In this document: piece by piece, positions 46,518 through 56,512 of the stretch
Layout of the letters: the number at the start of each line of letters is the position of its first letter
Numbering within the stretch: the first letter of the stretch is position 1
DNA from: an uncultured Pelagibacteraceae bacterium
Lineage (GTDB): Bacteria; Pseudomonadota; Alphaproteobacteria; Pelagibacterales; Pelagibacteraceae
Length of the DNA: 64,000 nt
NCBI GenBank assembly: GCA_902592545.1
Contig: CACJFA010000003.1
Span: 1 to 64,000, forward strand
Direction of reading: 5' to 3'
Notes under the pieces: generated by a model
Database searches by the model: none
Told to the model about the DNA's origin: nothing
Seen by the model: the letters and a program-made list of their open reading frames with translations, nothing else
Program-made: the position numbers and the translations under genes

Positions 46518-47207
46518 GTGAGAATAAATACAGCTTTAATTTTATGTGCAGGTTTTGGTAAGAGATTAAACCCAATTACTCTAAATACTCCTAAGCCCTT
46601 ATTAGAGATTAAAGATGTAAGTATGCTGGAGAGATGCATTAATTTAATCGAAAAACTAGGTATTCAAAAAATCTTAATAAATACTTTTTATTTAAAGGAT
46701 CAATTTGAAGTGTTTTTAAACAGTAAAAATTTCAATATTGATATCAAAATAATTGAGGATGGTGAGCATATTTTAGATACAGGGGGAGGTATTCAAAATA
46801 TGATTAAAGAATCTAATGAAAAGGATTTTATAATTTTTAACCCAGATACAATCTGGAATAATGACTATAAAGACGAGATATTAAAAATGGAAAAAATATA
46901 TTTTTCTGAAAAATTAGAAAACATTCTTCTTTTAGTAAATAAAAAATTTAGTTTTGATAAAAAGTTAAAAGGAGATTTTAATTTAAAAAATAATTTAATT
47001 AACATAGAGGCTGAAAAAGAATTTATTTACATCGGATGTCAAATAATTAATAAAAAATTATTTATTAAAGAGAAAATAGAAAATTACTCAATTTTGGAAA
47101 TTTGGAATAATTTATTAGAGCAAAAAAAGTTATTTGGTTACGAAAGCCAAAAAGACTTTTATCATTTAACTGATATTGATATTTTTAAAAAACTAAAAGA
47201 TCTTTAG
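46518..47207 (+). CDS. sugar-1-phosphate nucleotidyltransferase (MurU-like, GTG start)
   Basis: LILCAGFGKRLNPITLNTPKPLLEIKD; LDTGGGIQNM. Confidence 0.85.
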   Translation: MRINTALILCAGFGKRLNPITLNTPKPLLEIKDVSMLERCINLIEKLGIQKILINTFYLKDQFEVFLNSKNFNIDIKIIEDGEHILDTGGGIQNMIKESNEKDFIIFNPDTIWNNDYKDEILKMEKIYFSEKLENILLLVNKKFSFDKKLKGDFNLKNNLINIEAEKEFIYIGCQIINKKLFIKEKIENYSILEIWNNLLEQKKLFGYESQKDFYHLTDIDIFKKLKDL

Positions 47208-47892
47208 CTCTTTCTTGATCAAGATATTTGCAATTAGAAATTTTGTTGTTTTCTAATTCAATTAAAAGTGGGTTTCCTGTAGGAATTTCAAGTTTAGAGA
47301 TCTCATTGTCATCTAAATTGAACAAATGTTTGCAAAGAGCTCTAATTGAGTTTCCATGAGCAGAAATGAGAATATTTTCACTTGTTTTGTATTCTATCTC
47401 TTTGCTGTAAAATTTTATTACTCTTTCATATGTATCTTTTAGTGACTCGGTATCAGGAATTTTTTCTGAAGGAATTTGTTTGTAAGTTTCAATATTTAGT
47501 GGATGATATGGATTTTTTTTATCTAAAGGGTCAGGTCTAAGATCCCAAGAACGTCTGAATTGATGAACTTTTTCTTCTCCAAGTTTTACTTTCATTTCAT
47601 CTTTATTTAATCCAGTAAGAGCACCGTAATGTCTTTCATTTAATTCCCATGCGCTTATTACTTTTTTAAAATCTTTCAATTCTTCTTGTATTATTTTTAA
47701 AGTATTTTTTGCCCTTAACTGAAAAGAAGAATAATAAAGATTAATCTCAATATTTTCTTGTTTTATTAGTTGGCCAGCTTTTTTTGCCTCTAATTTCCCA
47801 TTTTCTGTTAAATCTACATCTACCCATCCAGTAAATTTTTTTTCAAGATTCCAGACACTCTGACCATGTCTAACTAAAATTAAATAACTCAT
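47185..47892 (-). CDS. gpmA: 2,3-bisphosphoglycerate-dependent phosphoglycerate mutase
   Basis: LVRHGQSVWNLEKKFTGWVDVDLTENG; NERHYGALTGLNK; AHGNSIRAL. Confidence 0.95.
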   Translation of the reverse strand: MSYLILVRHGQSVWNLEKKFTGWVDVDLTENGKLEAKKAGQLIKQENIEINLYYSSFQLRAKNTLKIIQEELKDFKKVISAWELNERHYGALTGLNKDEMKVKLGEEKVHQFRRSWDLRPDPLDKKNPYHPLNIETYKQIPSEKIPDTESLKDTYERVIKFYSKEIEYKTSENILISAHGNSIRALCKHLFNLDDNEISKLEIPTGNPLLIELENNKISNCKYLDQERAKDLLVF

Positions 47893-47937
47893 TTGTTTAT
47901 CTTTTAGATCAATTTGATAAATAAAACTATATTATTA

Positions 47938-48333
47938 ATGATTAATTTTTTTTCGAAATATAAATTTATTTTTTATTTATTCAATTTCTTTTTGATACTT
48001 TTATATTTATACCCCGGTAGTTTACTTGGTTGTTTTTTATATGATGATTGCAAATTACAACCACAAATAACATCAAATTTTATAGTCTCGACTAATCACT
48101 TGTATGCGTTTCTTATGTTTTCTATTATTGGCTATTTAACATTTAATAAATCATCTCAATTCATATTTCTTACTTTTTATTTAATATTTTTATCAATAAT
48201 ACTTGAGATACTGCACTACGTTATACCCGAAAGAAGTTTTGAAATTCCTGATTTATTTGGAAATCTTATAGGAGTCGTTATAATAACAATTATTGCTTAT
48301 CTTTTTAAAAAAAATGAAAACATTAAAAATTAA
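47938..48333 (+). CDS. VanZ-like small membrane protein
   Basis: About 4 TM segments; NHLYAFLMFSIIGYLTF and EILHYVIPERSFEIPDLFGNLIGVVI resemble VanZ-like proteins. Confidence 0.6.
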   Translation: MINFFSKYKFIFYLFNFFLILLYLYPGSLLGCFLYDDCKLQPQITSNFIVSTNHLYAFLMFSIIGYLTFNKSSQFIFLTFYLIFLSIILEILHYVIPERSFEIPDLFGNLIGVVIITIIAYLFKKNENIKN

Positions 48334-48913
48334 TTATTTAATTATTTTAATAATTTTTATTTCAGGATGCTCGTCTGTTCCAAAAAATACAGCAGATAGT
48401 TGTTCTATATTTAATGAAAGATACATGTGGTACAAACACGCAAAAAAAGCTGAGAAAAAATGGGGAACCCCAGTTTATTTACAGCTTGCAATTATAAAAA
48501 TGGAATCCAGTTTTGATTGGTTAGCAAAACCTCCTAGACAGAAATTATTTAAAGTAGTGCCTTATAAGAGACCATCAAGTTCTTTCGGGTATTCACAGGC
48601 TATAAAAGGAACATGGAAACAATATAAAGATGAAACTGGGAATAAGCTTGCTGTCAGGACAAGATTTAAAGACAGTGTAGATTTTATTGGTTGGTACACT
48701 AATAAAACTGAAAAAATTTTAAAAGTTTCAAAAAATGACTCTTTCAAACAGTATATCGCATATCACGAGGGATGGGGAAATTTCAAAAATTATAAAAGCA
48801 ATAAAAAAGTTATTAATTTAGCTAAAAGAGTCGAAAAACAATCAAATATTTATAAACAACAATTAGCAGAATGTAAAAATTCTTTATCTACTTCAAAATA
48901 TATTATTTTTTAA
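48314..48913 (+). CDS. lipoprotein with lytic transglycosylase (SLT)-like domain
   Basis: Lipobox ILIIFISGCSS; QLAIIKMESSFDWLAKPPR; FGYSQAIKGTWKQYK; YIAYHEGWGN. Confidence 0.78.
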   Translation: MKTLKINYLIILIIFISGCSSVPKNTADSCSIFNERYMWYKHAKKAEKKWGTPVYLQLAIIKMESSFDWLAKPPRQKLFKVVPYKRPSSSFGYSQAIKGTWKQYKDETGNKLAVRTRFKDSVDFIGWYTNKTEKILKVSKNDSFKQYIAYHEGWGNFKNYKSNKKVINLAKRVEKQSNIYKQQLAECKNSLSTSKYIIF

Positions 48914-51900
48914 TCTAATTGTTTTTTTAACTCAATGTCCACTGCATCAATACGCTTAGTATTTTTAGCAAGAGTTAAATACATTGTAGGAGTTACATAC
49001 AAAGTAAAGAAAGTTGAAATTATCATTCCTCCTAAAATTGTAGAGCCAACAGCTAATCTTGAACCTTCACCGGCTCCTGGACCAATATTTCCTATAACAA
49101 GAGGAAGCATTGCAATCATTGTACTTAAAGATGTCATTATGATTGGTCTAATTCTAAGCTGACATGCTTTGATTAAAGCATCCTCGATTTTTATACCTGT
49201 TGTTCTTAGCTGATTAGCATAATCTACTATTAAAATACTGTTTTTAGTAGATATACCTATAAGTATAATCAAGGCAATTTGCGAAAATATATTAACTGAG
49301 CTGTTTAAAAGTAAAATAAAAACTAATCCACCAAAGACTGCAAGCGGAACAGTAAGTATAATTATAAATGGGTGAATGAAAGAATTAAATGTAGCTGCCA
49401 TAACTAAATAAGCAGTTAATAAAGCAAGAGCAAAAATCAAGTATATTTCATTTGTTGTTTCTTTTAACTCTTCAGATTTTCCTTTCCAAGTGATTTGATT
49501 TTGAGGAGCAACTCTAATCATGACATCTTCTAGATATTTTATTGCTTCTGTTAGAGTATAATCTTCTGCAAGTGCAGCTGAAATTGTAACAGCTCTTTGA
49601 CGATTATATCTTGGCAATGCTTCTGCAGTTCCTTTTTCTTTAAATTCAACAAGACTTGCTACAGAAACTAATTTTCCTGTTGTTTCAGATCTTACAAAGA
49701 TCTTTGACAGACCATCTTTATCTCTTCTATCAGCTAAATATTGTTGTAATATAATTGGGTATTCTCTTCCTTCTTTACTAAAAGAAGTTACTCTTTTTCC
49801 ACCATAAAGTGTTTCAAGGGTTCTTCCTATATTTTCTGTAGACACACCTAAATCATTCGCTCGATTTTTATTTGTGATTAATTTTACCTCAGGTTTATTT
49901 TTTGTATAGTCACTCTCTATTCGAGACATATTTCTGTTTTTTCTAAGCTCTCTCAAAACACTATCTTGAATTTCTTCGAGTTCTTCATAGCTAGATCCAT
50001 AAATAACCAATTGTACTGGTTTGTTATAGCTTGAAACCCTTATTCCTTGAGGAGATATTGGGAAAGCAAAAGTTTCAGGAACCGAAACTACTTGTCCAAT
50101 AGCTTCCCTCAAGATTTTTTGACTACCCTTTTCTCTGTTTTTCCATTCATCTAATAAAGCAATAATAATAAAAGTATTATATGTCGTTGCAGATCTACCA
50201 AAACCTGGAACTCTCATTATTAGTCTTTCATAAGGACTATCTTCAGCTTGTAATAACCTTAAAATTCTACCTTCAATTATTTGAGCTTTTTCTTGAGTAT
50301 ATTCAAATGAACTTCCTTCATCAGTTGATCCAATTATTAAATATGAACCTCTATCTTCCATTGGTAAAAGCTCTTTTTTTGAAAAATTAAAAAGATATCC
50401 AGATGCAAAAATTATAAAGATTATGAAAACTGAAATAGTTTTTTTCTTAGTAATCCAATATTTAAGTGAGTCTAAATAAAATCCAGTAAATGATTTAAAT
50501 CCATTATTGAATTTTTTAACAAAGAAATTAATTTTTTCTTTTTTGTTTAAAAATTTACTTCCTAGCATTGGAGATAAAGTTAATGCCACAAAAGAGGATA
50601 CCACGATAGAAAAAGATAATGCTATTGCAGTTTCTTTAAACAAAGTTCCTGATATTCCTTTAATAAAAATTAAAGGCAAAAATACTGCTATTAGAATTAA
50701 AGTAGTTGCAATAATTGCAAAGGTGATTTGTTTAGAGCCTTTGTAAGCAGCCACTAATGGTGTTTCACCATTTTCAATTCTTGTATAAATCGCATCAGTC
50801 ATAATCACAGAATCATCTGTAATTATTCCGATTGCTAATATGAAACTTAATAAAACAAAAATATTTATTGATAGATCAAAAACATATAATCCAAGAAATG
50901 AACCAATTAAACTAACTGGTAGTGCTACTGCTGGTACAATTACCGCTTTAAGATTACCAAGGAAAAGATAAATAATTAGAACAACTAAAATAAAGGCAAT
51001 AATTAAACTTTTATATACTTCCTCGATAGCAGCACCTATATATGTCGCTCTATTAAATGCTATTTCTAATTTTAAACCATCGGGTAAAGATTTATTAAGT
51101 TCTTTTATCTTAACTTTGATTTGATTAGAAAGTTCAACTGTTGAAGCTCCACTTTTTGCATAAATTCCAATTCCAACAGTTTTTAAATTTACAGCATTTT
51201 TTCTTTGAGCTTTAAATAAAGTTTTTTCTGAAACAGGTCCAAATTCCACATTAGCTACATCAGAAAGAATTATTACTTTTTCTTTATTTTTTTTAAGGGG
51301 TAGTTGTTTTATTGTCTCTATGTTTGTATAAGATTTATCAATATTTAAAGTTAAATCTTTATTGTTAGCTTCTAAGGTACCAGCTGGAAGGTTGATATTT
51401 TCATTTCTTAGAGCTCTTTCCACCTCTTGAATAGTAAGATCATTTGCAGCCAATTTAATTGGGTCTATCCAAACTCTGACGCTAAGCTCTCTTAAACCAC
51501 CAACTAAAATTCTTCCAACATTTGGAACACTTGAAAATGCGTCTATTAGATACCTTTCAGCATAATCTCCAAGATCTAGATCACTCCAGGTTGGAGATGA
51601 AAGTGCTAACCACATCGTTGTTGTAAAACCAGCCGCTTGTTTTAAAATTTGTGGTGGATTTGAATCACTTGGTAGATTATCAACTACACGAGCAACTCTT
51701 TCTCTTATATCGTTTGCTGCATCATCTAAGTCTATATCTGTATTAAATTGTATATTAATTCTACTTCTACCATTTAAAGAGCTCGAGTCGATATTTTTAA
51801 TACCTTCAGCTCCCCCTATAACATCTTCTAGTTTTTGAGTTATTTCTTCATCGACTATTTCTGCTGATGCTGATTTATAATCCGTTTGAATTTGAACAAC

Positions 51901-52032
51901 TGGAGGCTGAATACCATCAGGGAGCTCTCGAACTGGTAACTCTGAAAAAACAAATACACCAAAGATAATTAATATCAAAGACATAACCCATGCTACAACG
52001 GGTCGTTTAATGCTAACTTCAGTTATATACAT
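48910..52032 (-). CDS. efflux RND transporter permease
   Basis: 1040 aa; AcrB/MexF architecture; GIITDDSVIMTDAIY; IGISTKNSILIVDYANQLR. Confidence 0.95.
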   Translation of the reverse strand: MYITEVSIKRPVVAWVMSLILIIFGVFVFSELPVRELPDGIQPPVVQIQTDYKSASAEIVDEEITQKLEDVIGGAEGIKNIDSSSLNGRSRINIQFNTDIDLDDAANDIRERVARVVDNLPSDSNPPQILKQAAGFTTTMWLALSSPTWSDLDLGDYAERYLIDAFSSVPNVGRILVGGLRELSVRVWIDPIKLAANDLTIQEVERALRNENINLPAGTLEANNKDLTLNIDKSYTNIETIKQLPLKKNKEKVIILSDVANVEFGPVSEKTLFKAQRKNAVNLKTVGIGIYAKSGASTVELSNQIKVKIKELNKSLPDGLKLEIAFNRATYIGAAIEEVYKSLIIAFILVVLIIYLFLGNLKAVIVPAVALPVSLIGSFLGLYVFDLSINIFVLLSFILAIGIITDDSVIMTDAIYTRIENGETPLVAAYKGSKQITFAIIATTLILIAVFLPLIFIKGISGTLFKETAIALSFSIVVSSFVALTLSPMLGSKFLNKKEKINFFVKKFNNGFKSFTGFYLDSLKYWITKKKTISVFIIFIIFASGYLFNFSKKELLPMEDRGSYLIIGSTDEGSSFEYTQEKAQIIEGRILRLLQAEDSPYERLIMRVPGFGRSATTYNTFIIIALLDEWKNREKGSQKILREAIGQVVSVPETFAFPISPQGIRVSSYNKPVQLVIYGSSYEELEEIQDSVLRELRKNRNMSRIESDYTKNKPEVKLITNKNRANDLGVSTENIGRTLETLYGGKRVTSFSKEGREYPIILQQYLADRRDKDGLSKIFVRSETTGKLVSVASLVEFKEKGTAEALPRYNRQRAVTISAALAEDYTLTEAIKYLEDVMIRVAPQNQITWKGKSEELKETTNEIYLIFALALLTAYLVMAATFNSFIHPFIIILTVPLAVFGGLVFILLLNSSVNIFSQIALIILIGISTKNSILIVDYANQLRTTGIKIEDALIKACQLRIRPIIMTSLSTMIAMLPLVIGNIGPGAGEGSRLAVGSTILGGMIISTFFTLYVTPTMYLTLAKNTKRIDAVDIELKKQLD

Positions 52033-52036
52033 TTAA

Positions 52037-53032
52037 TTATTTTTTCTCTTTTTCAGATTTTTTAAATATATTTTTTAACCAATCAAATTTACCTTTTTTT
52101 TCTTCAGTCTTTTTGGATTTATCTTTTTTACCCCAACCAGAGTTTCCTTGTTTTTTTTTTGCACCTTTTTCAATAGGTCTGATTGTTAAATTTGGTCTTA
52201 CCTTTTTTGTTCCTTCTGCAACAATTTTATCTCCATTATTTAATCCATCTAATATTTCTACAAAGCCTAAATATCTATCACCAATGGTTACCTTTGTTTT
52301 CATTACTTTATTTTTTTCATCTACTTTATAAATAAAAACATTTTCACCCTCGACAATTGTACTAGTGTCAGGAGCACTTAAGCCATTTCTTACATCATAT
52401 TTAATTGATATTTCTAAAAATGAGCCAGGTAATATTTCACCTGATGAATTGTCCATCTTTATTCTTGTTGCTAAAGCTCTTGTATCCTCACTTATCCTGC
52501 TAGCAAAAGAGTCTACTTTACCTTTATAAATTTTATTTTTATATCCAGAAAATTTGATATCAACTGGCAGACCAACCTTAATAAATGGTACAAAAATTTC
52601 AGGTATATCTACATCACAATATATTGAGCTAGTATCTTCAAGATTAATTAATATTGAAGATTTTGAAACCTCTATATCTTCTGAAAATTCTCTTTTTCCA
52701 ATAACACCATCAAATTGAGCAATAACTTTTCGATTTTTAAGCTCAGCGATTACATCACCCTTTTTAACTTTTTGATTAAATTTTATAGGTTTTAATATTT
52801 CATATTTTTCAATTTTAAATGATTGTGTTTGAATTGGAGTTGCAGTCCCATAGGTACTAACAACATTTTCAAAAACTCTTTCTTGAGTAGTAGTTATTAT
52901 TATTCCAGGAGGTGGTCTTTTACTAAATTTTTTTTTGAAATGATTTCCTATCATTGTTCTTCCAATGATCACTGTTGCAATGATTAAGAAAAATATAATT
53001 ACTATACTTGTTATTTTTGTAGATGTTTTCAT
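52037..53032 (-). CDS. RND efflux periplasmic adaptor (membrane fusion) subunit
   Basis: N-terminal TM; QTQSFKIEKYEILKPIKFNQKVKKGDVIAEL lipoyl-like half; adjacent to permease; Lys-rich tail. Confidence 0.88.
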   Translation of the reverse strand: MKTSTKITSIVIIFFLIIATVIIGRTMIGNHFKKKFSKRPPPGIIITTTQERVFENVVSTYGTATPIQTQSFKIEKYEILKPIKFNQKVKKGDVIAELKNRKVIAQFDGVIGKREFSEDIEVSKSSILINLEDTSSIYCDVDIPEIFVPFIKVGLPVDIKFSGYKNKIYKGKVDSFASRISEDTRALATRIKMDNSSGEILPGSFLEISIKYDVRNGLSAPDTSTIVEGENVFIYKVDEKNKVMKTKVTIGDRYLGFVEILDGLNNGDKIVAEGTKKVRPNLTIRPIEKGAKKKQGNSGWGKKDKSKKTEEKKGKFDWLKNIFKKSEKEKK

Positions 53033-53035
53033 AAG

Positions 53036-53848
53036 TTAATTTTTTCCGTATTCAGCCCAAGAGCCATCATAAATTGTCGGCATATATTTAGCATTTATTA
53101 AAGAATAAGCTAGTGCCAATACACTTGCAGTCACCCCAGAACCACATGAAAATACTAGATTTTTATCATCGTCAAATTTAAAGGACTTAAATTTTTCCAT
53201 TATTTTATCTTTACTAACGAAAGTATGGTCTTCGTTTACTAATTCAGAAAAGGGTAGGCAAAAAGAATTTTTTATTGAACCACTTCTAAGACCTTTCCTT
53301 GGTTCAGCAACTTTGCCTTCAAATCTTTCTCTACTTCTTGCATCAACAACATTAAATTTTCCTGTATCAATATTTTCATCTATTTGTTTTTTATTTTTAA
53401 CAAGTTCTTTTTTTTCTTTACATGTATACTTAGAAGTTTGAGTGGTCACTCTTTTGTTATCTATAGATTTATTTTCTTTTTTCCATTTTTTTAATCCACC
53501 ATCTAGAACATGAACTAGTTTAGGGTCATGTCCATAATAAATTAAATTGTACCAACATCTACAAGAACTAATAACATCAGAGTTATCGTAAACTACTATT
53601 CGATCATTATTTTCTATACCCATATTGCTCATTATTTTTTCCCAAGATTTAGTATCGGTAAGCATATGTGGTAAATCAGTATCTAATTTAGAATTTTTAT
53701 CTAAATCAAAAAAAATTGCATTTGGAATATGTTCCTTTGTATATTCCTCAAAACCGTTTCTTTGAGTTTGAGGCATATGCCATGAGCAATCAATAATTTT
53801 TACTTTATCAATATTATTTTCTAACCAACTTGTATCAACTAATGACAT
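53036..53848 (-). CDS. sseA: 3-mercaptopyruvate sulfurtransferase / rhodanese
   Basis: Two rhodanese domains; VVDARSRERFEGKVAEPRKGLRSGSIKN; CGSGVTASVLALA active site. Confidence 0.93.
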   Translation of the reverse strand: MSLVDTSWLENNIDKVKIIDCSWHMPQTQRNGFEEYTKEHIPNAIFFDLDKNSKLDTDLPHMLTDTKSWEKIMSNMGIENNDRIVVYDNSDVISSCRCWYNLIYYGHDPKLVHVLDGGLKKWKKENKSIDNKRVTTQTSKYTCKEKKELVKNKKQIDENIDTGKFNVVDARSRERFEGKVAEPRKGLRSGSIKNSFCLPFSELVNEDHTFVSKDKIMEKFKSFKFDDDKNLVFSCGSGVTASVLALAYSLINAKYMPTIYDGSWAEYGKN

Positions 53849-53849
53849 T

Positions 53850-54293
53850 TTATCTTTTTTCCAAATATCTTTGATGATACTCTTCAGCTGGGCAATAATT
53901 TTTAACTAAAGAAGTTTTTGTTACTACTTTTCCTGATAATTTGACGTTTTCTTTTTCTATCATTTTTTCAGCAGTAATTTTTTGCTGATCATTTAAATAA
54001 AATATTTCACTTCTATATTGAGTTCCGAAATCTGGTCCTTGAGAATTTAATGTTGTTGGATCATGAATTTCAAAAAAATATTCAAGAATTTTCTCGTAAG
54101 AAATTACATTAGGATCAAAATCTAATTTTACTACTTCTGCATGATTTGTTGTGCCTGTGCATACTTCTTTATAATTTGTTTCAGCATTATGACCTCCGCA
54201 ATAACCTACCTCTGTTTTTATAACTCCATCAAGTTTACTAAACTTAATTTCTGGTCCCCAAAAACATCCTAATCCTAAAATTGCTATTTCCAT
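53850..54293 (-). CDS. msrA: peptide methionine (S)-S-oxide reductase
   Basis: LGLGCFWGPE active site; EVGYCGGHNAETNYKEVCTGTTNHAEVV. Confidence 0.95.
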   Translation of the reverse strand: MEIAILGLGCFWGPEIKFSKLDGVIKTEVGYCGGHNAETNYKEVCTGTTNHAEVVKLDFDPNVISYEKILEYFFEIHDPTTLNSQGPDFGTQYRSEIFYLNDQQKITAEKMIEKENVKLSGKVVTKTSLVKNYCPAEEYHQRYLEKR

Positions 54294-54327
54294 TGATAAT
54301 TAACTTAATTAATCTAAAGTTAATCAT

Positions 54328-55209
54328 ATGCTATCAAAAAATCAATTAGGCTTTTTTTACATGTTCATATCGGTATGTGCATTTTCACTTATGGATGTGA
54401 TTGTTAAATGGTCTGAGGATTATCCCGTTGGACAAGTATTATTTTTCAGAGGATTTTGTGGAATAATTCCTATTTTATTTCTTATTCCTAAAGACAGATA
54501 TTTAGATTTTTATAAAACAACTAGACCCTTTCTTCATTTTAAAAGATGTTTAGCGGGATTAATTGCTTTGGTTTCTATATTTATAGCATTAAGAAATTTA
54601 CCTTTAGCAACGGTTGTAAGTATTTCTTTTGCAGCACCAATATTTATAACAATATTTTCAATTTTTTTATTAAAAGAAAAAGTTGGTATTTATCGATGGT
54701 TAGCAGTTTTAGTAGGATTTGTTGGTATAGTTTTCATCACTGAACCAGGTTTTAGCTCTTTAAATTTATATTATATTTATCCAATAATTTTTTGCTTAGG
54801 CCTATCTTACGTTGCTATTGCTATAAGAAAACTATCATCAACCGAGCCTGCTTGGTTAATTAGTTTTTTCTTTTCATTCTCGATAATGCTTTTAAGTTTT
54901 TTATCTTTTTATCAGGGATGGATCTTGCCAAGTTTACTAGATTTATTTTTGTTATCAATGGTTGGTATATTAGGTGGTCTTGCAAATTTATGGTTATCGC
55001 AATCTTACAAATACTCAGAAGTAAGTTTAGTTTCCCCTTTAAAATATCTTGGTTTAGTCTTTGCTATAATATTTGGATATTTTATTTGGAACGAAATACC
55101 AACTTTTAAAACATTATTAGGTGCTTTATTAGTTATATTTTCATCTATTATTATATTTAGAAGAGAGATGTATTTGAAAAAAAAGTTATCTGTTTCACGA
55201 CATGAGTAA
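54328..55209 (+). CDS. DMT (EamA) family transporter
   Basis: Ten TM segments, two EamA repeats; FRGFCGIIPILFLIP. Confidence 0.85.
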   Translation: MLSKNQLGFFYMFISVCAFSLMDVIVKWSEDYPVGQVLFFRGFCGIIPILFLIPKDRYLDFYKTTRPFLHFKRCLAGLIALVSIFIALRNLPLATVVSISFAAPIFITIFSIFLLKEKVGIYRWLAVLVGFVGIVFITEPGFSSLNLYYIYPIIFCLGLSYVAIAIRKLSSTEPAWLISFFFSFSIMLLSFLSFYQGWILPSLLDLFLLSMVGILGGLANLWLSQSYKYSEVSLVSPLKYLGLVFAIIFGYFIWNEIPTFKTLLGALLVIFSSIIIFRREMYLKKKLSVSRHE

Positions 55210-55837
55210 AAAGCCATCATATTGGAATAAAGCAAAAAAATATTTATCTAAAAAAGATAAAATCATGTCTTCTTTGATTAAAAAATATAAATCCCCTTCA
55301 GAGACAGTGCTAACTTCAAGAAAAGATGTCTTTTTCTCTCTTTGTAAAAGTATAATTGGACAACAAATTAGTGTAGCTGCTGCTAATTCAGTTTTTTTAA
55401 AATTTAAGAAAAAATGCAAAAATAAAATTAACGCAAAAACAGTTAATAAGTTATCTACTATTCAACTTAAAAGTTGTGGTCTAAGTAGACAGAAAGTGAA
55501 AGGAATAAAAAGTTTAGCCCAAAAAATATTAAGTAAAGAGTTTAATCCAAGACTTATTTCAAAAATGTCAGATGAAGATGCCATAATTTATCTTTCTCAA
55601 TTAAGACAAATTGGAAGATGGTCAGCTGAAATGATTTTGTTATTTACTTATAATCGTCCCAATATTTGGCCAATCCAGGATATTGGTTTGTTAAGAGCTA
55701 TTTCAAAAAATTTTAATAAAAAATATCTTCCACCTGAAAATTACGTGAAATATCTAAACAAAAAATTTTCCCCTTACTGCTCTGTTGCAACTTGGTATTT
55801 ATGGAGAAGTATAGATCCAGAACCTATTCAATATTAA
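55202..55837 (+). CDS. DNA-3-methyladenine glycosylase II (AlkA-like HhH-GPD)
   Basis: SIIGQQISVAAANSVF; LRQIGRWSAEMILLF and IQDIGLLRA catalytic Asp. Confidence 0.87.
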   Translation: MSKKPSYWNKAKKYLSKKDKIMSSLIKKYKSPSETVLTSRKDVFFSLCKSIIGQQISVAAANSVFLKFKKKCKNKINAKTVNKLSTIQLKSCGLSRQKVKGIKSLAQKILSKEFNPRLISKMSDEDAIIYLSQLRQIGRWSAEMILLFTYNRPNIWPIQDIGLLRAISKNFNKKYLPPENYVKYLNKKFSPYCSVATWYLWRSIDPEPIQY

Positions 55838-55849
55838 GTCTTTATTAGC

Positions 55850-56137
55850 TTACATTCCCTCAAAAATTATGTGTTCTCTAGTAGCATTATTTTCTAAATG
55901 TTTTCTAGCTTCGACATACTCCTCAGAATTGTAACAATTTTTTGCTGTTTCAATATCAGGAAATTCTGCAAGAGCCACTCTTACCATTTCTCTTCCTTCT
56001 AAAGTAACATTATTTGCGCTTCTCGCTATTATTTTACCAGAATATTTTTCAACCGCTTCTTTTGCTTTAACGGCATATTTTTTAAGTCTTTCGTCGTCTT
56101 TTATTTCAGTATAATTTGCAACCCAATAAGCTTTCAT
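55850..56137 (-). CDS. DUF1330-family protein
   Basis: 95 aa MKAYWVANYTEIKDDERLKKY...VALAEFPDIETAKNCYNSEEYVEAR. Confidence 0.85.
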   Translation of the reverse strand: MKAYWVANYTEIKDDERLKKYAVKAKEAVEKYSGKIIARSANNVTLEGREMVRVALAEFPDIETAKNCYNSEEYVEARKHLENNATREHIIFEGM

Positions 56138-56180
56138 AATTCTCCTTTTTAAATTTTTTTAATTATGATACCAAATTTAT

Positions 56181-56504
56181 GTGAAAAAATTATTTTTAAA
56201 TTTCTTTAATACATTATTATTTTTGATATTTTTATCATTAACCCACGTTAATGCTGATGAACTGTTTAATAAGGGAAAAGAAGTTTTTTTGGGGGCTGGA
56301 AATTGTGCAGCATGCCATATGCTTACTGATGCTGGATCGAACGCAATGGTTGGTCCAAATTTAAATGAAATTAGACCTGATATTCAAAGAATTATAATGG
56401 CAGTTAGAAACGGTATAGGAGTAATGCCCGCAATGGAGGGTATACTAACTGATGAAGAAATAGAAGCGGTTGCTCACTATACTTCTATAGCTGCGGAACA
56501 ATAA
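56181..56504 (+). CDS. periplasmic class I cytochrome c (GTG start)
   Basis: Signal peptide; CAACH heme motif; VMPAM axial Met region. Confidence 0.87.
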   Translation: MKKLFLNFFNTLLFLIFLSLTHVNADELFNKGKEVFLGAGNCAACHMLTDAGSNAMVGPNLNEIRPDIQRIIMAVRNGIGVMPAMEGILTDEEIEAVAHYTSIAAEQ

Positions 56505-56512
56505 TTAAAATT

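Noticed and set aside
54546-55419. Overlapping ORFs around the DMT transporter/alkA junction (54546-54743, 54918-55109, 55005-55235, 55195-55419)
   Set aside because: Alternative frames within two supported genes
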